Assembly (NCBI GenBank): GCA_019636695.1
Contig: JAHBXD010000004.1
Span: 186,001 to 250,000, forward strand
DNA: 64,000 bases
Reading direction: 5' to 3'
Origin: Phycisphaeraceae bacterium
Lineage (GTDB): Bacteria; Planctomycetota; Phycisphaerae; Phycisphaerales; UBA1924
Part shown: positions 40,959 through 49,324 of the stretch, in pieces
Position numbering within the stretch: the stretch's first letter is position 1
How the letters are laid out: every line of letters begins with the position of its first letter
Notes under the pieces: model-generated
The model's database searches: none
Seen by the model: only the letters and a program-made list of their open reading frames with translations
Told to the model about the DNA's origin: nothing
Made by a program: the position numbers and the translations under genes

Positions 40959-41363
40959 TCAGGGTCGGTTCAGACGCCAATAGACGAGGTCGTCTTCGGT
41001 GCCGTGGTTGCGGTCTTTGCCTGCCGATTGCAGGGTAAAGGGATTGCCGGTGGTGTCGGGAATGGGCTGGTACCAGAGTTCCTGCTTCCAGGCGTCGAAC
41101 ATCGAGCCTTCGTCTTTGAGGAACTGGGCAACGACCAGAGTTCGGAGCGAATCGGGGTAGACCTTGTGCTCTAAGTAATACGACTCGATCTGCGAGCCGA
41201 CGGTGCGGAGCGTCGCCTCGGTTGCTCGGACATTGGCACGCTCACCGGTTCCGAGAATGTTGACCGCCGCGACCGCCATGAGCACGCCGATGATGGCGAG
41301 CACAAGGGTGAGTTCGAGCAGCGAAAAGCCGCGGGCGAAGCGGCGGGTACGGCGGGTATTCAT
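40959..41363 (-). CDS. gspG: GspG-like major pseudopilin
   Basis: This is the major pseudopilin, 134 residues, the expected length. The leader MNTRRTRRFARG precedes FSLLELTLVLAIIGVLMAVA with Glu5. The hallmark C-terminal region is present: SQIESYYLEHKVYPDSLRTL, DAWKQELWYQPIP, and a calcium-loop-like SAGKDRNHGTEDDLVYW. GGGAG precedes the ATG. A 149-bp gap to the upstream GspF-like gene may hold its own promoter, which would fit high expression of a major subunit. Confidence 0.92.
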   Translation of the reverse strand: MNTRRTRRFARGFSLLELTLVLAIIGVLMAVAAVNILGTGERANVRATEATLRTVGSQIESYYLEHKVYPDSLRTLVVAQFLKDEGSMFDAWKQELWYQPIPDTTGNPFTLQSAGKDRNHGTEDDLVYWRLNRP

Positions 41364-41512
41364 CAGACAGCTCCCGAATCTACAAGGAGGCGAAACTCCG
41401 TACGGCAGATAATTATTCTACGCGGCCCGCTCTTGGTTCCCGCATCGACCGACCATCTCAACGTGCCGTCGGGCCAGGGATTGCGTCACGGGAGTGTCAC
41501 GATTCAGGCACA
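41364..41512 (-). promoter_or_regulatory. Gap before gspG with AT-rich -10-like element
   Basis: In this 149-bp gap the minus strand carries TAGAATAATTATCT (41420-41407), a rare AT-rich patch in GC-rich DNA. TAGAAT is close to a -10 hexamer. No good -35 was found at the right distance, so promoter status is tentative. Confidence 0.3.
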
Positions 41513-42715
41513 TCAGAAGGCCTGGCTGCTGGCGTTCATGATCGGAATCATGATCGAGAGCAGCAGCGAGCCGATCATGGCGAACAGGAGAACCAGCAGC
41601 AGCGGTTCAAAGGCCGCCAGCATCCGCGCTGATTTGCGATCGACCTCGGCCGACATGTCGTCAGCCAGCCCTTCAAACGCGGATTCCAGGTCTCCGGCAC
41701 GCTCGGCGGCGATGAGGAGACGCCGAGTAGCCAGATTCCAGGTGGTCACTTCGTCGATCAGGCGGCGGAGAAGCCCACCCTCAACCAGCCGTGTACGCAG
41801 CGTGGTGAGCTGCTTCCGGAGGTCGGGGTGGTGGACGGCATGCACCGCGACCCCAAGGGCATCGGCCAAGGGCACCGCCGTGCGCGTCATGGCAGCCATG
41901 ACCGAGAAAAACCGGCTCGATTCCTGGGCAAGCAGGACGTCTTTGAGCAAGGGAACATGTCGCGCACCGTGTAGGGCGATCACCCCCAGGGTTTTCCTCC
42001 AGACAACGCCGGCAAATGCGGCGCACATCGCCGCGAGCAGCAGCAGGAGGGCGTTGGCGCGAATCCACATGCCGACGGCGACCATAACTTTGGTGTAGGC
42101 CGGGAGGGGCACGCCGGTTTGGGCGAGGGCGTTGCCGATCTTGGGGACGATCCACGCGACCATGACCAGTGCCACTGCGACGCCGATGGTCAGCACGATC
42201 GACGGGTAAATCATCAGTGTGGCGGCTTTGCCCTTCACAGCGAGCGTTCGCCGGGCGTTGAGGGCCAGTTGTTTGCAAGCACCGGCGAGGTCGCCGGTCC
42301 GCTCGGCGCCTTTGTAGACCGCGATGGTGACGGTATCGAACACCCCGGTCGAGTTGCAGGCTTCTGCGAACCCCATACCCGCCCCGACGCGCTCGCGAAT
42401 CTGGGCGACGATCGGCTGGGCCGCAGGGCGGACGGTTTGTTCGGTCACTTCCAGCGCCTCGACCAGGGGAACCCCTCGGGCCACGAGCTGGGCGAGTTGG
42501 TCGTTGAGTTGGGCGTGGTCTTTGAGCGTCAGTTTGCGCTCACTGGCCAAAAACGCGGGCAACTGCCACGAACGGAGGAGGATCAGTCGATCGCGCCGAA
42601 GCTGTTCGGCTAAGGCCCGCGCGCTGCGCGCCTGCCGCACACCCAGAGAACGTCCGCCGGTCGCCTTGGCGGCGATGTAGACGAACGGCGGGCTGGAGCG
42701 TGCGAGGCGGCTCAC
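41513..42715 (-). CDS. GspF-like inner-membrane platform protein (second copy)
   Basis: This is a protein of 400 residues with two T2SSF-like domains: LNDQLAQLVARGVPLVEALE (about 69) and AQESSRFFSVMAAMTRTAVP (about 262). TM helices include MIYPSIVLTIGVAVALVMVA, ALLLLLAAMCAAFAGVVW and LLLVLLFAMIGSLLLSIMIP. It opens the pseudopilin operon. It is clearly distinct from the copy at 11351, which belongs to the PilM-N-O operon. No ATPase gene accompanies it. Confidence 0.92.
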   Translation of the reverse strand: MSRLARSSPPFVYIAAKATGGRSLGVRQARSARALAEQLRRDRLILLRSWQLPAFLASERKLTLKDHAQLNDQLAQLVARGVPLVEALEVTEQTVRPAAQPIVAQIRERVGAGMGFAEACNSTGVFDTVTIAVYKGAERTGDLAGACKQLALNARRTLAVKGKAATLMIYPSIVLTIGVAVALVMVAWIVPKIGNALAQTGVPLPAYTKVMVAVGMWIRANALLLLLAAMCAAFAGVVWRKTLGVIALHGARHVPLLKDVLLAQESSRFFSVMAAMTRTAVPLADALGVAVHAVHHPDLRKQLTTLRTRLVEGGLLRRLIDEVTTWNLATRRLLIAAERAGDLESAFEGLADDMSAEVDRKSARMLAAFEPLLLVLLFAMIGSLLLSIMIPIMNASSQAF

Positions 42716-42929
42716 GAGTCTTGAGTGTACGTGGGTGTTCTGCGGGCGGGTTCGAGAAGCCTAACGCCCATGGTTGATGCGGCTTGCGTCACGGGCCGGT
42801 CACATGGGGTGGGGGGTGCCGGAGTGTGGGAAGAAACACGTCCGAGAAGGCAAAGATTTCCGAAAGCCTTCGCATCGGGCGAAGCTGGTGGTAGGCTTCG
42901 ACAGACGCTGGATTTGCGTATTTCAACCC

Positions 42930-43961
42930 ATGGTCCGTTCATCGAACATCCGCATGAGCCGCCGGCCGAGCGATCTTGCCGCGAGATTGCTGGCGATGCA
43001 CCAAGCATCGGGGTTTGATGCGCTTCTGGCTTTGACGATCGAGACGCTCGAAGCGCATATCGAGTGCGACTGGGCGTCGGTGAGTTATGCACCGGCGCGT
43101 CCGGGTGCGCCCCGACGATTCTGGTCGGCGATGCAGCGCGAGCAGGAGCGGGTGTGCAGCCCGGCCGTCGAGTTCGCACGCGAGCATCCGATGTGGCTTG
43201 CGTGGTGGTCCAGCCTTGCGGATGAGCCGACGGACATGACGCGCGTCGTTGACGAGGGGGAGCTGCACAGCACGGATATTTACAACACCGTGCTTCGGCC
43301 GCTGCACATTCGGCGCATGATCGGCCAGTGCATGCCGGGCGGGATTGATTTTGCGGTCGGTGTGATTCGGGATCGTCCCGTCGAGTTCAGCGACGAGGAT
43401 CTTCGAATCGTTCACCTTGTCTCGAAGCATCTGACCTTGTCGCTCGAGCGGCTTGTCGAACGCCGCGGAGGTCGATTCGACGTTCGCGGCGAGGTCGAAC
43501 GTCTTCACCGGCACGCGTATATCCGTCTGACGCCTGAGGGGCGGATTCTTGCGGCGACACCGGAGGCGGGTGCGCTGCTGGGCTGCGACCTTCGGCTCGG
43601 GCTGCCGCAAGACGTTCTCGCTTGGTTGATGCAAGGCGCGGGGCAACCGCTGGTCCGTGCGCGGTCGTCTCGAGCCGAAGTCCTGATTTCGGCCATCGCG
43701 CCGCGTTTGCCCGGCGACGGCAAGGGACTTCACCTGATGGTGGTTCCCTGCGGCGACGGCAGGCCGAGAAGCGTGCCCGCGCTGACCCAGCGCGAGCGCG
43801 AGGTTTCTCGCTGGCTTGCGGCGGGGAAGTCGAACGCGGAGATCGGGATGATTCTGGGGATCAGTGCTGCGACGGCGAAGAAGCACGTCGAGCGCATTCT
43901 GCGGAAGGCGGGTGTGGAGAACCGGACGGCCTTTGCGGCGCTGGTGCTCGACGGTCGCTGA
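42930..43961 (+). CDS. LuxR/FixJ-type transcription regulator with GAF-like sensor
   Basis: This is a regulator of about 343 residues. A C-terminal LuxR HTH is clear: ALTQREREVSRWLAAGKSNA, EIGMILGISAATAKKHVERI, LRKAGVENRTAFAALVLD. The N-terminal half resembles a GAF-type domain (LALTIETLEAHIECDWASVS, RPVEFSDEDLRIVHLVSKHL); a short PAS-like part follows (AYIRLTPEGRILAATPEAGA). There is no receiver domain, so it probably responds to a ligand. The start is ambiguous between ATG 42930 and 42954; the longer frame from 42774 looks non-coding. It precedes the dehydrogenase by 83 bp. Confidence 0.86.
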   Translation: MVRSSNIRMSRRPSDLAARLLAMHQASGFDALLALTIETLEAHIECDWASVSYAPARPGAPRRFWSAMQREQERVCSPAVEFAREHPMWLAWWSSLADEPTDMTRVVDEGELHSTDIYNTVLRPLHIRRMIGQCMPGGIDFAVGVIRDRPVEFSDEDLRIVHLVSKHLTLSLERLVERRGGRFDVRGEVERLHRHAYIRLTPEGRILAATPEAGALLGCDLRLGLPQDVLAWLMQGAGQPLVRARSSRAEVLISAIAPRLPGDGKGLHLMVVPCGDGRPRSVPALTQREREVSRWLAAGKSNAEIGMILGISAATAKKHVERILRKAGVENRTAFAALVLDGR

Positions 43962-44044
43962 AGGGGGCGGTCATACCATCCGTCCGCCCTGATCGGGGCC
44001 GTGGCGGGCTGGTCCGCCGCGACGCACGCCATCCGGAAGCATCT

Positions 44045-45079
44045 ATGCGCGCCCTTGTGAAACACCACTCCGGTCCGGGTCTGAAGTTCGATGCCGACCG
44101 CCCCAAGCCGATTCCCGGGGCGCGGGACGTACTGATCCGCGTGACGAAAGTCGGCATCTGCGGCACGGATAGGCATATCTGGGAATGGGATGAGTGGGCC
44201 GCGGGGCGCATCCCGGTCGGCATCGTGACCGGGCACGAGTTTGTCGGTGTGATCGAGGCGGTGGGAAGCGCCGTCACCAACTATGCCCCGGGGGTGCGCG
44301 TGAGTGCCGAGGGGCATGTGACGGCAGGGAAGGATTTCAACAGCCGCACGGGCAACGCCCACATCGCCAGTGATACGCGGATTATCGGGATCGATCGCGA
44401 CGGGTGCTTCGCCGAGTATGTCGTCGTGCCGGAAGAAAACGTCTGGCCGGTGCATCCGAGCATTCCGGATAGGGTGGCCGCGGTGCTCGACCCGCTGGGC
44501 AACGCGGTGCACACGGTGATGGCGGCCGGGGTGAGCGCCAAGAGCGTGCTGGTAACGGGTACGGGGATCATCGGGCTGATGAGTATTACCGTGGCCAAGG
44601 CGGCGGGGGCCTCTCGGATTTTCGCCACAGATCTTGACCCCAGGCGTCGGGCATTGGCGAAGAAACTCGGTGCGACCGAGGTGTTTGATCCGCGTGAATC
44701 GGCATGGATTGACGAGGTGCGCAGGGCCTGCCGCGGCGAAGGTGTTGACGTGCTGTTGGAGATGAGCGGAGCGTCCGCGGCGATGGAGCAGGGATTCGGG
44801 GCGTTGCGCAACGGCGGGGTGGCGGCGCTCCTTGGGTTATTCGGGCGACCGCTGACGTTCGATTTCAACAGGCACGTCATCTTCAAGGGGTGCACGGTGC
44901 TGGGGATCAACGGAAGGAAGATGTTTGAGACGTGGTATCAGATGGAGGAGTTGCTGCTGAGCGGGCGGCTGGAGCTGGAAGAGATCGTGACGCACGAGTT
45001 CCCCTTGGAGGAGTTCGAGCGGGCGCACGAGACGATGATCTCCGGGGAGGGGATCAAGGTGGTGATGGCTGTGGGGTGA
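44045..45079 (+). CDS. L-threonine 3-dehydrogenase-like MDR enzyme lacking structural zinc
   Basis: This is a medium-chain zinc dehydrogenase of 344 residues, closest in pattern to Tdh, which oxidises L-threonine to 2-amino-3-ketobutyrate with NAD. Matching elements are GICGTDRHIWEWDEWAAGRI with catalytic Cys39, TGHEFVGVIEAVG with His64 and Glu65, FDPxGNAVHT equivalent LDPLGNAVHTVM, NAD-binding VLVTGTGIIGLMSITVAK, and FKGCTVLGINGRKMFETWYQ. The lobe that normally carries four structural-zinc Cys (residues about 91-112, GHVTAGKDFNSRTGNAHIAS) has none. The catalytic site seems intact. Substrate could still be another secondary alcohol. ATG 44045 is set by homology. Confidence 0.86.
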   Translation: MRALVKHHSGPGLKFDADRPKPIPGARDVLIRVTKVGICGTDRHIWEWDEWAAGRIPVGIVTGHEFVGVIEAVGSAVTNYAPGVRVSAEGHVTAGKDFNSRTGNAHIASDTRIIGIDRDGCFAEYVVVPEENVWPVHPSIPDRVAAVLDPLGNAVHTVMAAGVSAKSVLVTGTGIIGLMSITVAKAAGASRIFATDLDPRRRALAKKLGATEVFDPRESAWIDEVRRACRGEGVDVLLEMSGASAAMEQGFGALRNGGVAALLGLFGRPLTFDFNRHVIFKGCTVLGINGRKMFETWYQMEELLLSGRLELEEIVTHEFPLEEFERAHETMISGEGIKVVMAVG

Positions 45080-45086
45080 AGCGGCA

Positions 45087-45113
45087 AAATGTCAATCTTA
45101 CAGTTTGACATTT
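45087..45113. promoter_or_regulatory. Palindromic operator candidate upstream of fic
   Basis: AAATGTCAA (45087-45095) and TTGACATTT (45105-45113) are a perfect 9-bp inverted repeat with 9-nt spacer, giving an 18-bp centre-to-centre distance suited to a dimeric repressor. The right arm contains the -35 hexamer of the promoter below. The start of the repeat is only 7 bp after the dehydrogenase stop. Confidence 0.7.
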
Positions 45114-45132
45114 GATTAACACTTGGCACAAT
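45105..45132 (+). promoter_or_regulatory. Sigma70-type promoter of the fic gene
   Basis: TTGACA (45105-45110), 16-nt spacer, CACAAT (45127-45132). Transcription would begin at or within a few bases of ATG 45139, so the mRNA would be leaderless or nearly so. No Shine-Dalgarno is seen before the ATG, which agrees. Confidence 0.6.
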
Positions 45133-45138
45133 CTTTCC

Positions 45139-46500
45139 ATGCGTGTCGAGCCCCCACCGTTCAGCTTTGAGCAACTACCCCATGTTTCGCCTATCCCGGA
45201 ACATGCCCGCCGTCGCTTCATTGCTGAATATCGGCCGTGGAGAAAGTTGCGGTACTTGGCGGAAGAGGAAGGCGTTAAGCCAGAAGACGCCTGGGTGTAT
45301 GTGAAGGCTTGGCGAAGGGACCAATGGATTCCCTTGCCTGTGAGCCGTTGCGAGGGCGGAAAATTCGGATTCGTGCCATCGCCCAGTTTGTACCGGTTGC
45401 TGCACCTGATTGACCGTGCCGCTGGCGACGGTCTGATCGGCCACTCCGTTGCGGCGCAGTCGTCATTACCGATGCGCAAAAGATTGGATGCACTGCTTAA
45501 GCGCGGCGAATTGTTTCCAGCCAGAATGCTTGCAAGTACATCTCATGGGGAAAGTGCAGAATCCTCCATCATGGAGGGCGCGAGTGCGACGCGGAAGGAG
45601 GCGATGGAGATGCTCCGCTTCGGGCGTTCGCCCCGGACACTTGGCGAGCGGATGATTCTCAACAATTTTCATGCGATGCGGATGATCAAAGAACACTTGC
45701 GTGAGCCGCTTTCGCTTGAGTTGCTCTTGGAAGTTCAGTCAGTTATCACCGCGGGAACCCTTGAACCTGTTGATGGTGTAGGAAGGCTTCGCTCTCAAGC
45801 CGACGACGTTCGTGTTGTCGATACTAGAGACCAAAGTACACTCTTCGTACCGCCGAATGCGGGAAGCCTTCGAGTTCTATTAAGCGAAATATGTGCATTT
45901 GCGAATGAGTCTCACGACGGGACGTTTCTGCATCCGATTGTTCGAGCGGCAGCACTTCATTTTCTCATTGGTTACGCGCATCCTTTCGTAGATGGCAATG
46001 GTCGAACTGCTCGGGCTTTTTTCTACTGGAGCATGTTGCGCAGCGGCTACAGTTTGTTCGAGTACCTGTCGATTTCGGAGATCATCCGCATAGGCTATTC
46101 GAGATACCCGCAAGCCTTCGTCGATGTTGAAGACGACGACGGCGACCTCACTTATTTCGTGCAGTACACCTTGGAAGTCCTTGAGCAGGCTCTCGGGCGG
46201 TTCTCTGAGCACCTTGCTGCGGAGGAACTGCGCTTACAACGAAGCGAGCGATTTCTGGCGATTGCCAAAGATCTCAACCTCCGCCAGCGACTGCTGCTTG
46301 AACACGCGCTTCGCCACCCCGGCACGGCATATACCGTCAAGTCCCACTCCAACTCCAACGGCATCACCCTCGTGACCGCGCGGACGGACTTGGACGACCT
46401 TGTCCGCCGCCGTCTGATGACTACGTCCAAACGAGGCAAAGAAGTGCTCTACCACGTAACGGCGACACTTCGTGAGCGCCTCGCGAAAAAGGGGATGTGA
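45139..46500 (+). CDS. Fic-domain protein (class II, N-terminal inhibitory motif) with winged helix
   Basis: This is a predicted AMP-transferase of 453 residues. The Fic active site HPFVDGNGRTARAFFYW (His about 281) is intact. The inhibitory motif (S/T)xxxE(G/N) is seen as SSIMEG near 142, N-terminal to the core, so this is class II and self-inhibited. The C-terminal 90 residues (LLLEHALRHPGTAYTVKSHS, LDDLVRRRLMTTSKRGKEVL) look like a winged helix that could bind DNA. No separate antitoxin gene is adjacent. GC content is lower than in the neighbours, which suggests transfer. ATG 45139 matches the near-leaderless promoter; an upstream start at 45112 would lie inside the promoter. Confidence 0.92.
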   Translation: MRVEPPPFSFEQLPHVSPIPEHARRRFIAEYRPWRKLRYLAEEEGVKPEDAWVYVKAWRRDQWIPLPVSRCEGGKFGFVPSPSLYRLLHLIDRAAGDGLIGHSVAAQSSLPMRKRLDALLKRGELFPARMLASTSHGESAESSIMEGASATRKEAMEMLRFGRSPRTLGERMILNNFHAMRMIKEHLREPLSLELLLEVQSVITAGTLEPVDGVGRLRSQADDVRVVDTRDQSTLFVPPNAGSLRVLLSEICAFANESHDGTFLHPIVRAAALHFLIGYAHPFVDGNGRTARAFFYWSMLRSGYSLFEYLSISEIIRIGYSRYPQAFVDVEDDDGDLTYFVQYTLEVLEQALGRFSEHLAAEELRLQRSERFLAIAKDLNLRQRLLLEHALRHPGTAYTVKSHSNSNGITLVTARTDLDDLVRRRLMTTSKRGKEVLYHVTATLRERLAKKGM

Positions 46501-46811
46501 CCCTCTGGGCACCGCCGCGCGATGCCGGCACGTTCACGGCAGAGGTCCGGTCGGGCATGCATCGGGGCCGCGTCGGAGCGATCGCCGCCCGTTCGGGGGT
46601 ATCCAGCCGATTCGTGGCTGGCGGGCTGCACGGGCCTGATGGGGACTGGGGGCGCTCAATCTTGCCGGTTGGCCATGCTCGCAGGCAGGGGCGGGGCGCC
46701 ACGGGTCGCCTTCGAGCGCGTATGCTCGTGGGTACGCGCGAGCGGCCGTGCGGTGGGTGATTTGTCTCGACTTTGCGGTGACGGAGCGTCTCGTCCAAAA
46801 GGGTTCGTGGT
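46501..46811. other. Intergenic region between fic and the LptF/G-like gene
   Basis: In these 311 bases I see no gene, RNA fold or clear promoter. GC content returns to the high level of the window right after the fic stop. AAAAGGG before GTG 46812 is the likely ribosome site of the next gene. Confidence 0.4.
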
Positions 46812-47960
46812 GTGAGCATCCTCGACCGCTACATCGCCAGGCAGTTTCTGACCAATTTTGCACTGTTAATCGTCATTCTCTTCAGCTTCATCGTCGCGAT
46901 CGACGCGACGCTGAACATGTCCAAGTTCGTTCGAGCTGTTGACGCCATGCACGCCTCGGCCGAGAGCGTCGGCGGGTTGCGCAAGGCCGCAGTCACGCTG
47001 CTGGTTGTCACCGATTACTGGTGGCCCCGGCTGCTCGAACTCTTCAACTACATGCTCGGGCTGACGATGGTCGCCGCAATGGGGTTCACCTGCGCCCAGA
47101 TGGTGCGCGCTCGCGAGACGGTGGCCATTCTTGCCAGCGGTCACAGCCTGCGGCGCGTGGCCCGGCCGATTCTCATGGTGGCGACGGTCATGATCGGTCT
47201 GCAGATCGTCAACCAGGAACTGGTGCTTCCGCGAATCGCTCCGCTGCTGACACGAAGCCATAGTGATGTCGGGATGCGCAGTTTTTCGGCCAAGAGGGTG
47301 CTGCTCGTGCGCGATGGGCAGCGGCGATTCTGGTCGGCAGGGTCTTTCGATGCGCAGGATGCGATTCTTCACAACCTTTACCTGTTGGAGACGGACGAAC
47401 TGCAGCAGATTCGACGGCTCGTGCTTGCGCCAAAGGCCCATTGGGACGGTACGGCTTGGATTCTTGAGCGCGGTACCGTCACGACGGTGCCTCTTGACGG
47501 CTCGCCGCCCCCGCCGCCGTCGCCGATTCACCGCATCGAGACTGACGCCGACCCGACCGCCCTGCGCATCAGTCAGTACGCCGGATATAGCGGCAAGCTG
47601 AGTTTTCGCCAGCTCTCGGAGATGATCCGGGCCAAGCAGGAAGGGCTTGACGACGGGGTGGATGATGCCCTGCGCGGCCAGATCAACGAACTGAACAAGC
47701 ACCAGTGGGGGAGGTTCGGCGTCGCGGCGGCGAATTTTCTGGGCGTCGTGATCTGCCTCCCGTTTTTCCTGGTTCGCGTGCCTCGAAACATGGGGATGCA
47801 GTCGCTCAAGGCCGCTCCTGTGGCGTTGGCGACGATCATGGGCGGGATTCTGGCTTCAGTCCACGGGATTTCGGGGGTTCCGCCGGTGATCGGAGTTTTC
47901 GTGCCCGTCGCGGTGCTGTTGCCCATGGTGCTCTACGCCCTGGTCTCGATCCGAAGCTGA
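46812..47960 (+). CDS. LptF/LptG-family permease
   Basis: This is an inner-membrane protein of 382 residues of the family that, with LptB, extracts lipopolysaccharide for transport. The start SILDRYIARQFLTNFALLIV is typical (L-D-R-Y-I-x-R-x-F-L). Six TM helices can be placed: three in the first 130 residues, then a beta-jellyroll-like periplasmic part (RSFSAKRVLLVRDGQRRFWS, HNLYLLETDELQQIRRLVLA), then three near the C-terminus (FGVAAANFLGVVICLPFFLV, APVALATIMGGILASVHGIS). Only one copy is present here; whether the partner is elsewhere is unknown. GTG 46812 follows AAAAGGG. Confidence 0.88.
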   Translation: MSILDRYIARQFLTNFALLIVILFSFIVAIDATLNMSKFVRAVDAMHASAESVGGLRKAAVTLLVVTDYWWPRLLELFNYMLGLTMVAAMGFTCAQMVRARETVAILASGHSLRRVARPILMVATVMIGLQIVNQELVLPRIAPLLTRSHSDVGMRSFSAKRVLLVRDGQRRFWSAGSFDAQDAILHNLYLLETDELQQIRRLVLAPKAHWDGTAWILERGTVTTVPLDGSPPPPPSPIHRIETDADPTALRISQYAGYSGKLSFRQLSEMIRAKQEGLDDGVDDALRGQINELNKHQWGRFGVAAANFLGVVICLPFFLVRVPRNMGMQSLKAAPVALATIMGGILASVHGISGVPPVIGVFVPVAVLLPMVLYALVSIRS

Positions 47961-48047
47961 ACTCTGCCCGTCGGGCTTGCCCCGGCCCCGCCCGGGGGGA
48001 CAATCCCCTCGACCCCGCAGGGGGGGTACGGTTATCCAGGACGCACC

Positions 48048-49322
48048 ATGGCCTCAGTCGTGTTTTATTTTGAAGTGCATCAGCCGCACCGCCTCAAGCG
48101 GTACAGCGTCTTTGATTCGCACCCGTTTTACTTCGACGATCCGAAGAATGAAGCGATCTGCCTCAAGGTCGCGGAAAAGTGCTATCGCCCGGCGACGACC
48201 CTGCTGCTTGATCTTGTGCGCAGGCACAAGGGCAACTTTCGCATCAGTTACTCGATCACCGGCACCGTGCTCGATCAGATGGAGCGTTTCTGCCCTGACG
48301 TCATCGACATGTTCAAGGCGCTGGCCGAAACGGGCTGCTGTGAGTTCATCGGCGAGACGGATTATCATTCGCTCGCATTTCTTTACGACCGTGAAGAGTT
48401 CCGAGCGCAGGTCGATCTGCACACCCGGCGGATCGAGTCACTCTTCGGTCAGCGTCCGACCGTCTTCCGCAACACCGAACTGATCTACGCCAACGAACTG
48501 GCCCACTTTCTCAGCACCATGAAGGACGATGCCGGCGACTGCCGCTGGCACGGTTGCATCACCGAGGGGGTGGATCGCATCTTGGGGTATCGCTCGCCCA
48601 ACTACGTCTATGCGCCTCCCGGGCGACCGATGGGCCGAGGCCGGCGCCCGTTCGGTCTCCTGCTTAAGAACTACCGCCTGAGCGATGACATCGCGTTCCG
48701 GTTCAGTAACCGCGGATGGTCGGAGTGGCCGTTGAGCGCCGAAAAGTTCGCGCAATGGGTGCACCAGATCAACGGCGACGGCTACCTCTGCAACCTCTTC
48801 ATGGACTACGAGACCTTCGGTGAGCACCAGTGGGCTGACACCGGCATCTTCCATTTTCTTGAAGAGCTTCCGAACAAGGTCTTTGACGTCGCAAGGGGAG
48901 AGAATCACTTCATCACCCCGTCGGAGGCCCTGCAGCAATTCTCGCCGGTCGGGGAGTACGACGCGCCGAATTACATCTCATGGGCCGACACTGAGCGCGA
49001 TCTTTCCGCATGGCGAGAGAACGCCATGCAGCACAACGCGCTGGAAGAGTTCTACAAACTCGGCAAGGTCATACACTCGCGGCATCGCCAGGCAGTGGCG
49101 TCGGGCGATCATGCCGAGATCGAACAGGCCGCGCACCTCGTGACCGACTGGCGCAGGCTCAGCACGAGCGACCACTTCTATTACATGTGCACCAAGTACT
49201 GGTCCGACGGCGATGTCCACAAATACTTTTCGCCCTACGACTCACCGTACGATGCCTACATCAACTTCATGAATGTGCTCGATAATCTGCGCACCAGGGC
49301 CGGAGAGGCCGTCGCCGTCTGA
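48048..49322 (+). CDS. Glycoside hydrolase family 57 protein (alpha-amylase-like)
   Basis: This is a cytoplasmic enzyme of 424 residues, retaining alpha-glucan hydrolase or transferase family. GH57 regions in order: VVFYFEVHQPHRLKRY (region 1, His-Gln-Pro), CCEFIGETDYHSLAFL (region 2), TVFRNTELIYANELAHF with the nucleophile Glu (region 3), NLFMDYETFGEHQW with the acid/base Asp (region 4). The C-terminal helical part ends STSDHFYYMCTKYWSDGDVH, common in this subgroup. It has no signal peptide and probably acts on storage glycogen. It is followed 2 bp later by the symporter gene. Confidence 0.93.
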   Translation: MASVVFYFEVHQPHRLKRYSVFDSHPFYFDDPKNEAICLKVAEKCYRPATTLLLDLVRRHKGNFRISYSITGTVLDQMERFCPDVIDMFKALAETGCCEFIGETDYHSLAFLYDREEFRAQVDLHTRRIESLFGQRPTVFRNTELIYANELAHFLSTMKDDAGDCRWHGCITEGVDRILGYRSPNYVYAPPGRPMGRGRRPFGLLLKNYRLSDDIAFRFSNRGWSEWPLSAEKFAQWVHQINGDGYLCNLFMDYETFGEHQWADTGIFHFLEELPNKVFDVARGENHFITPSEALQQFSPVGEYDAPNYISWADTERDLSAWRENAMQHNALEEFYKLGKVIHSRHRQAVASGDHAEIEQAAHLVTDWRRLSTSDHFYYMCTKYWSDGDVHKYFSPYDSPYDAYINFMNVLDNLRTRAGEAVAV

Positions 49323-49324
49323 GT

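Noticed and set aside
43622-44044. N-terminal extension of the dehydrogenase gene
   Set aside because: The frame runs upstream through the regulator gene, but the residues are not protein-like and the enzyme family begins at the ATG at 44045.
45139-46500. Fic gene as half of a toxin-antitoxin pair
   Set aside because: The inhibitory motif is within the protein itself (class II), and no small antitoxin-like frame lies directly upstream or downstream.
47961-48047. GC-rich hairpins before the GH57 gene as a terminator
   Set aside because: Short stems such as CCCCGG/CCGGGG exist but there is no T-run, and in such GC-rich DNA they occur by chance.
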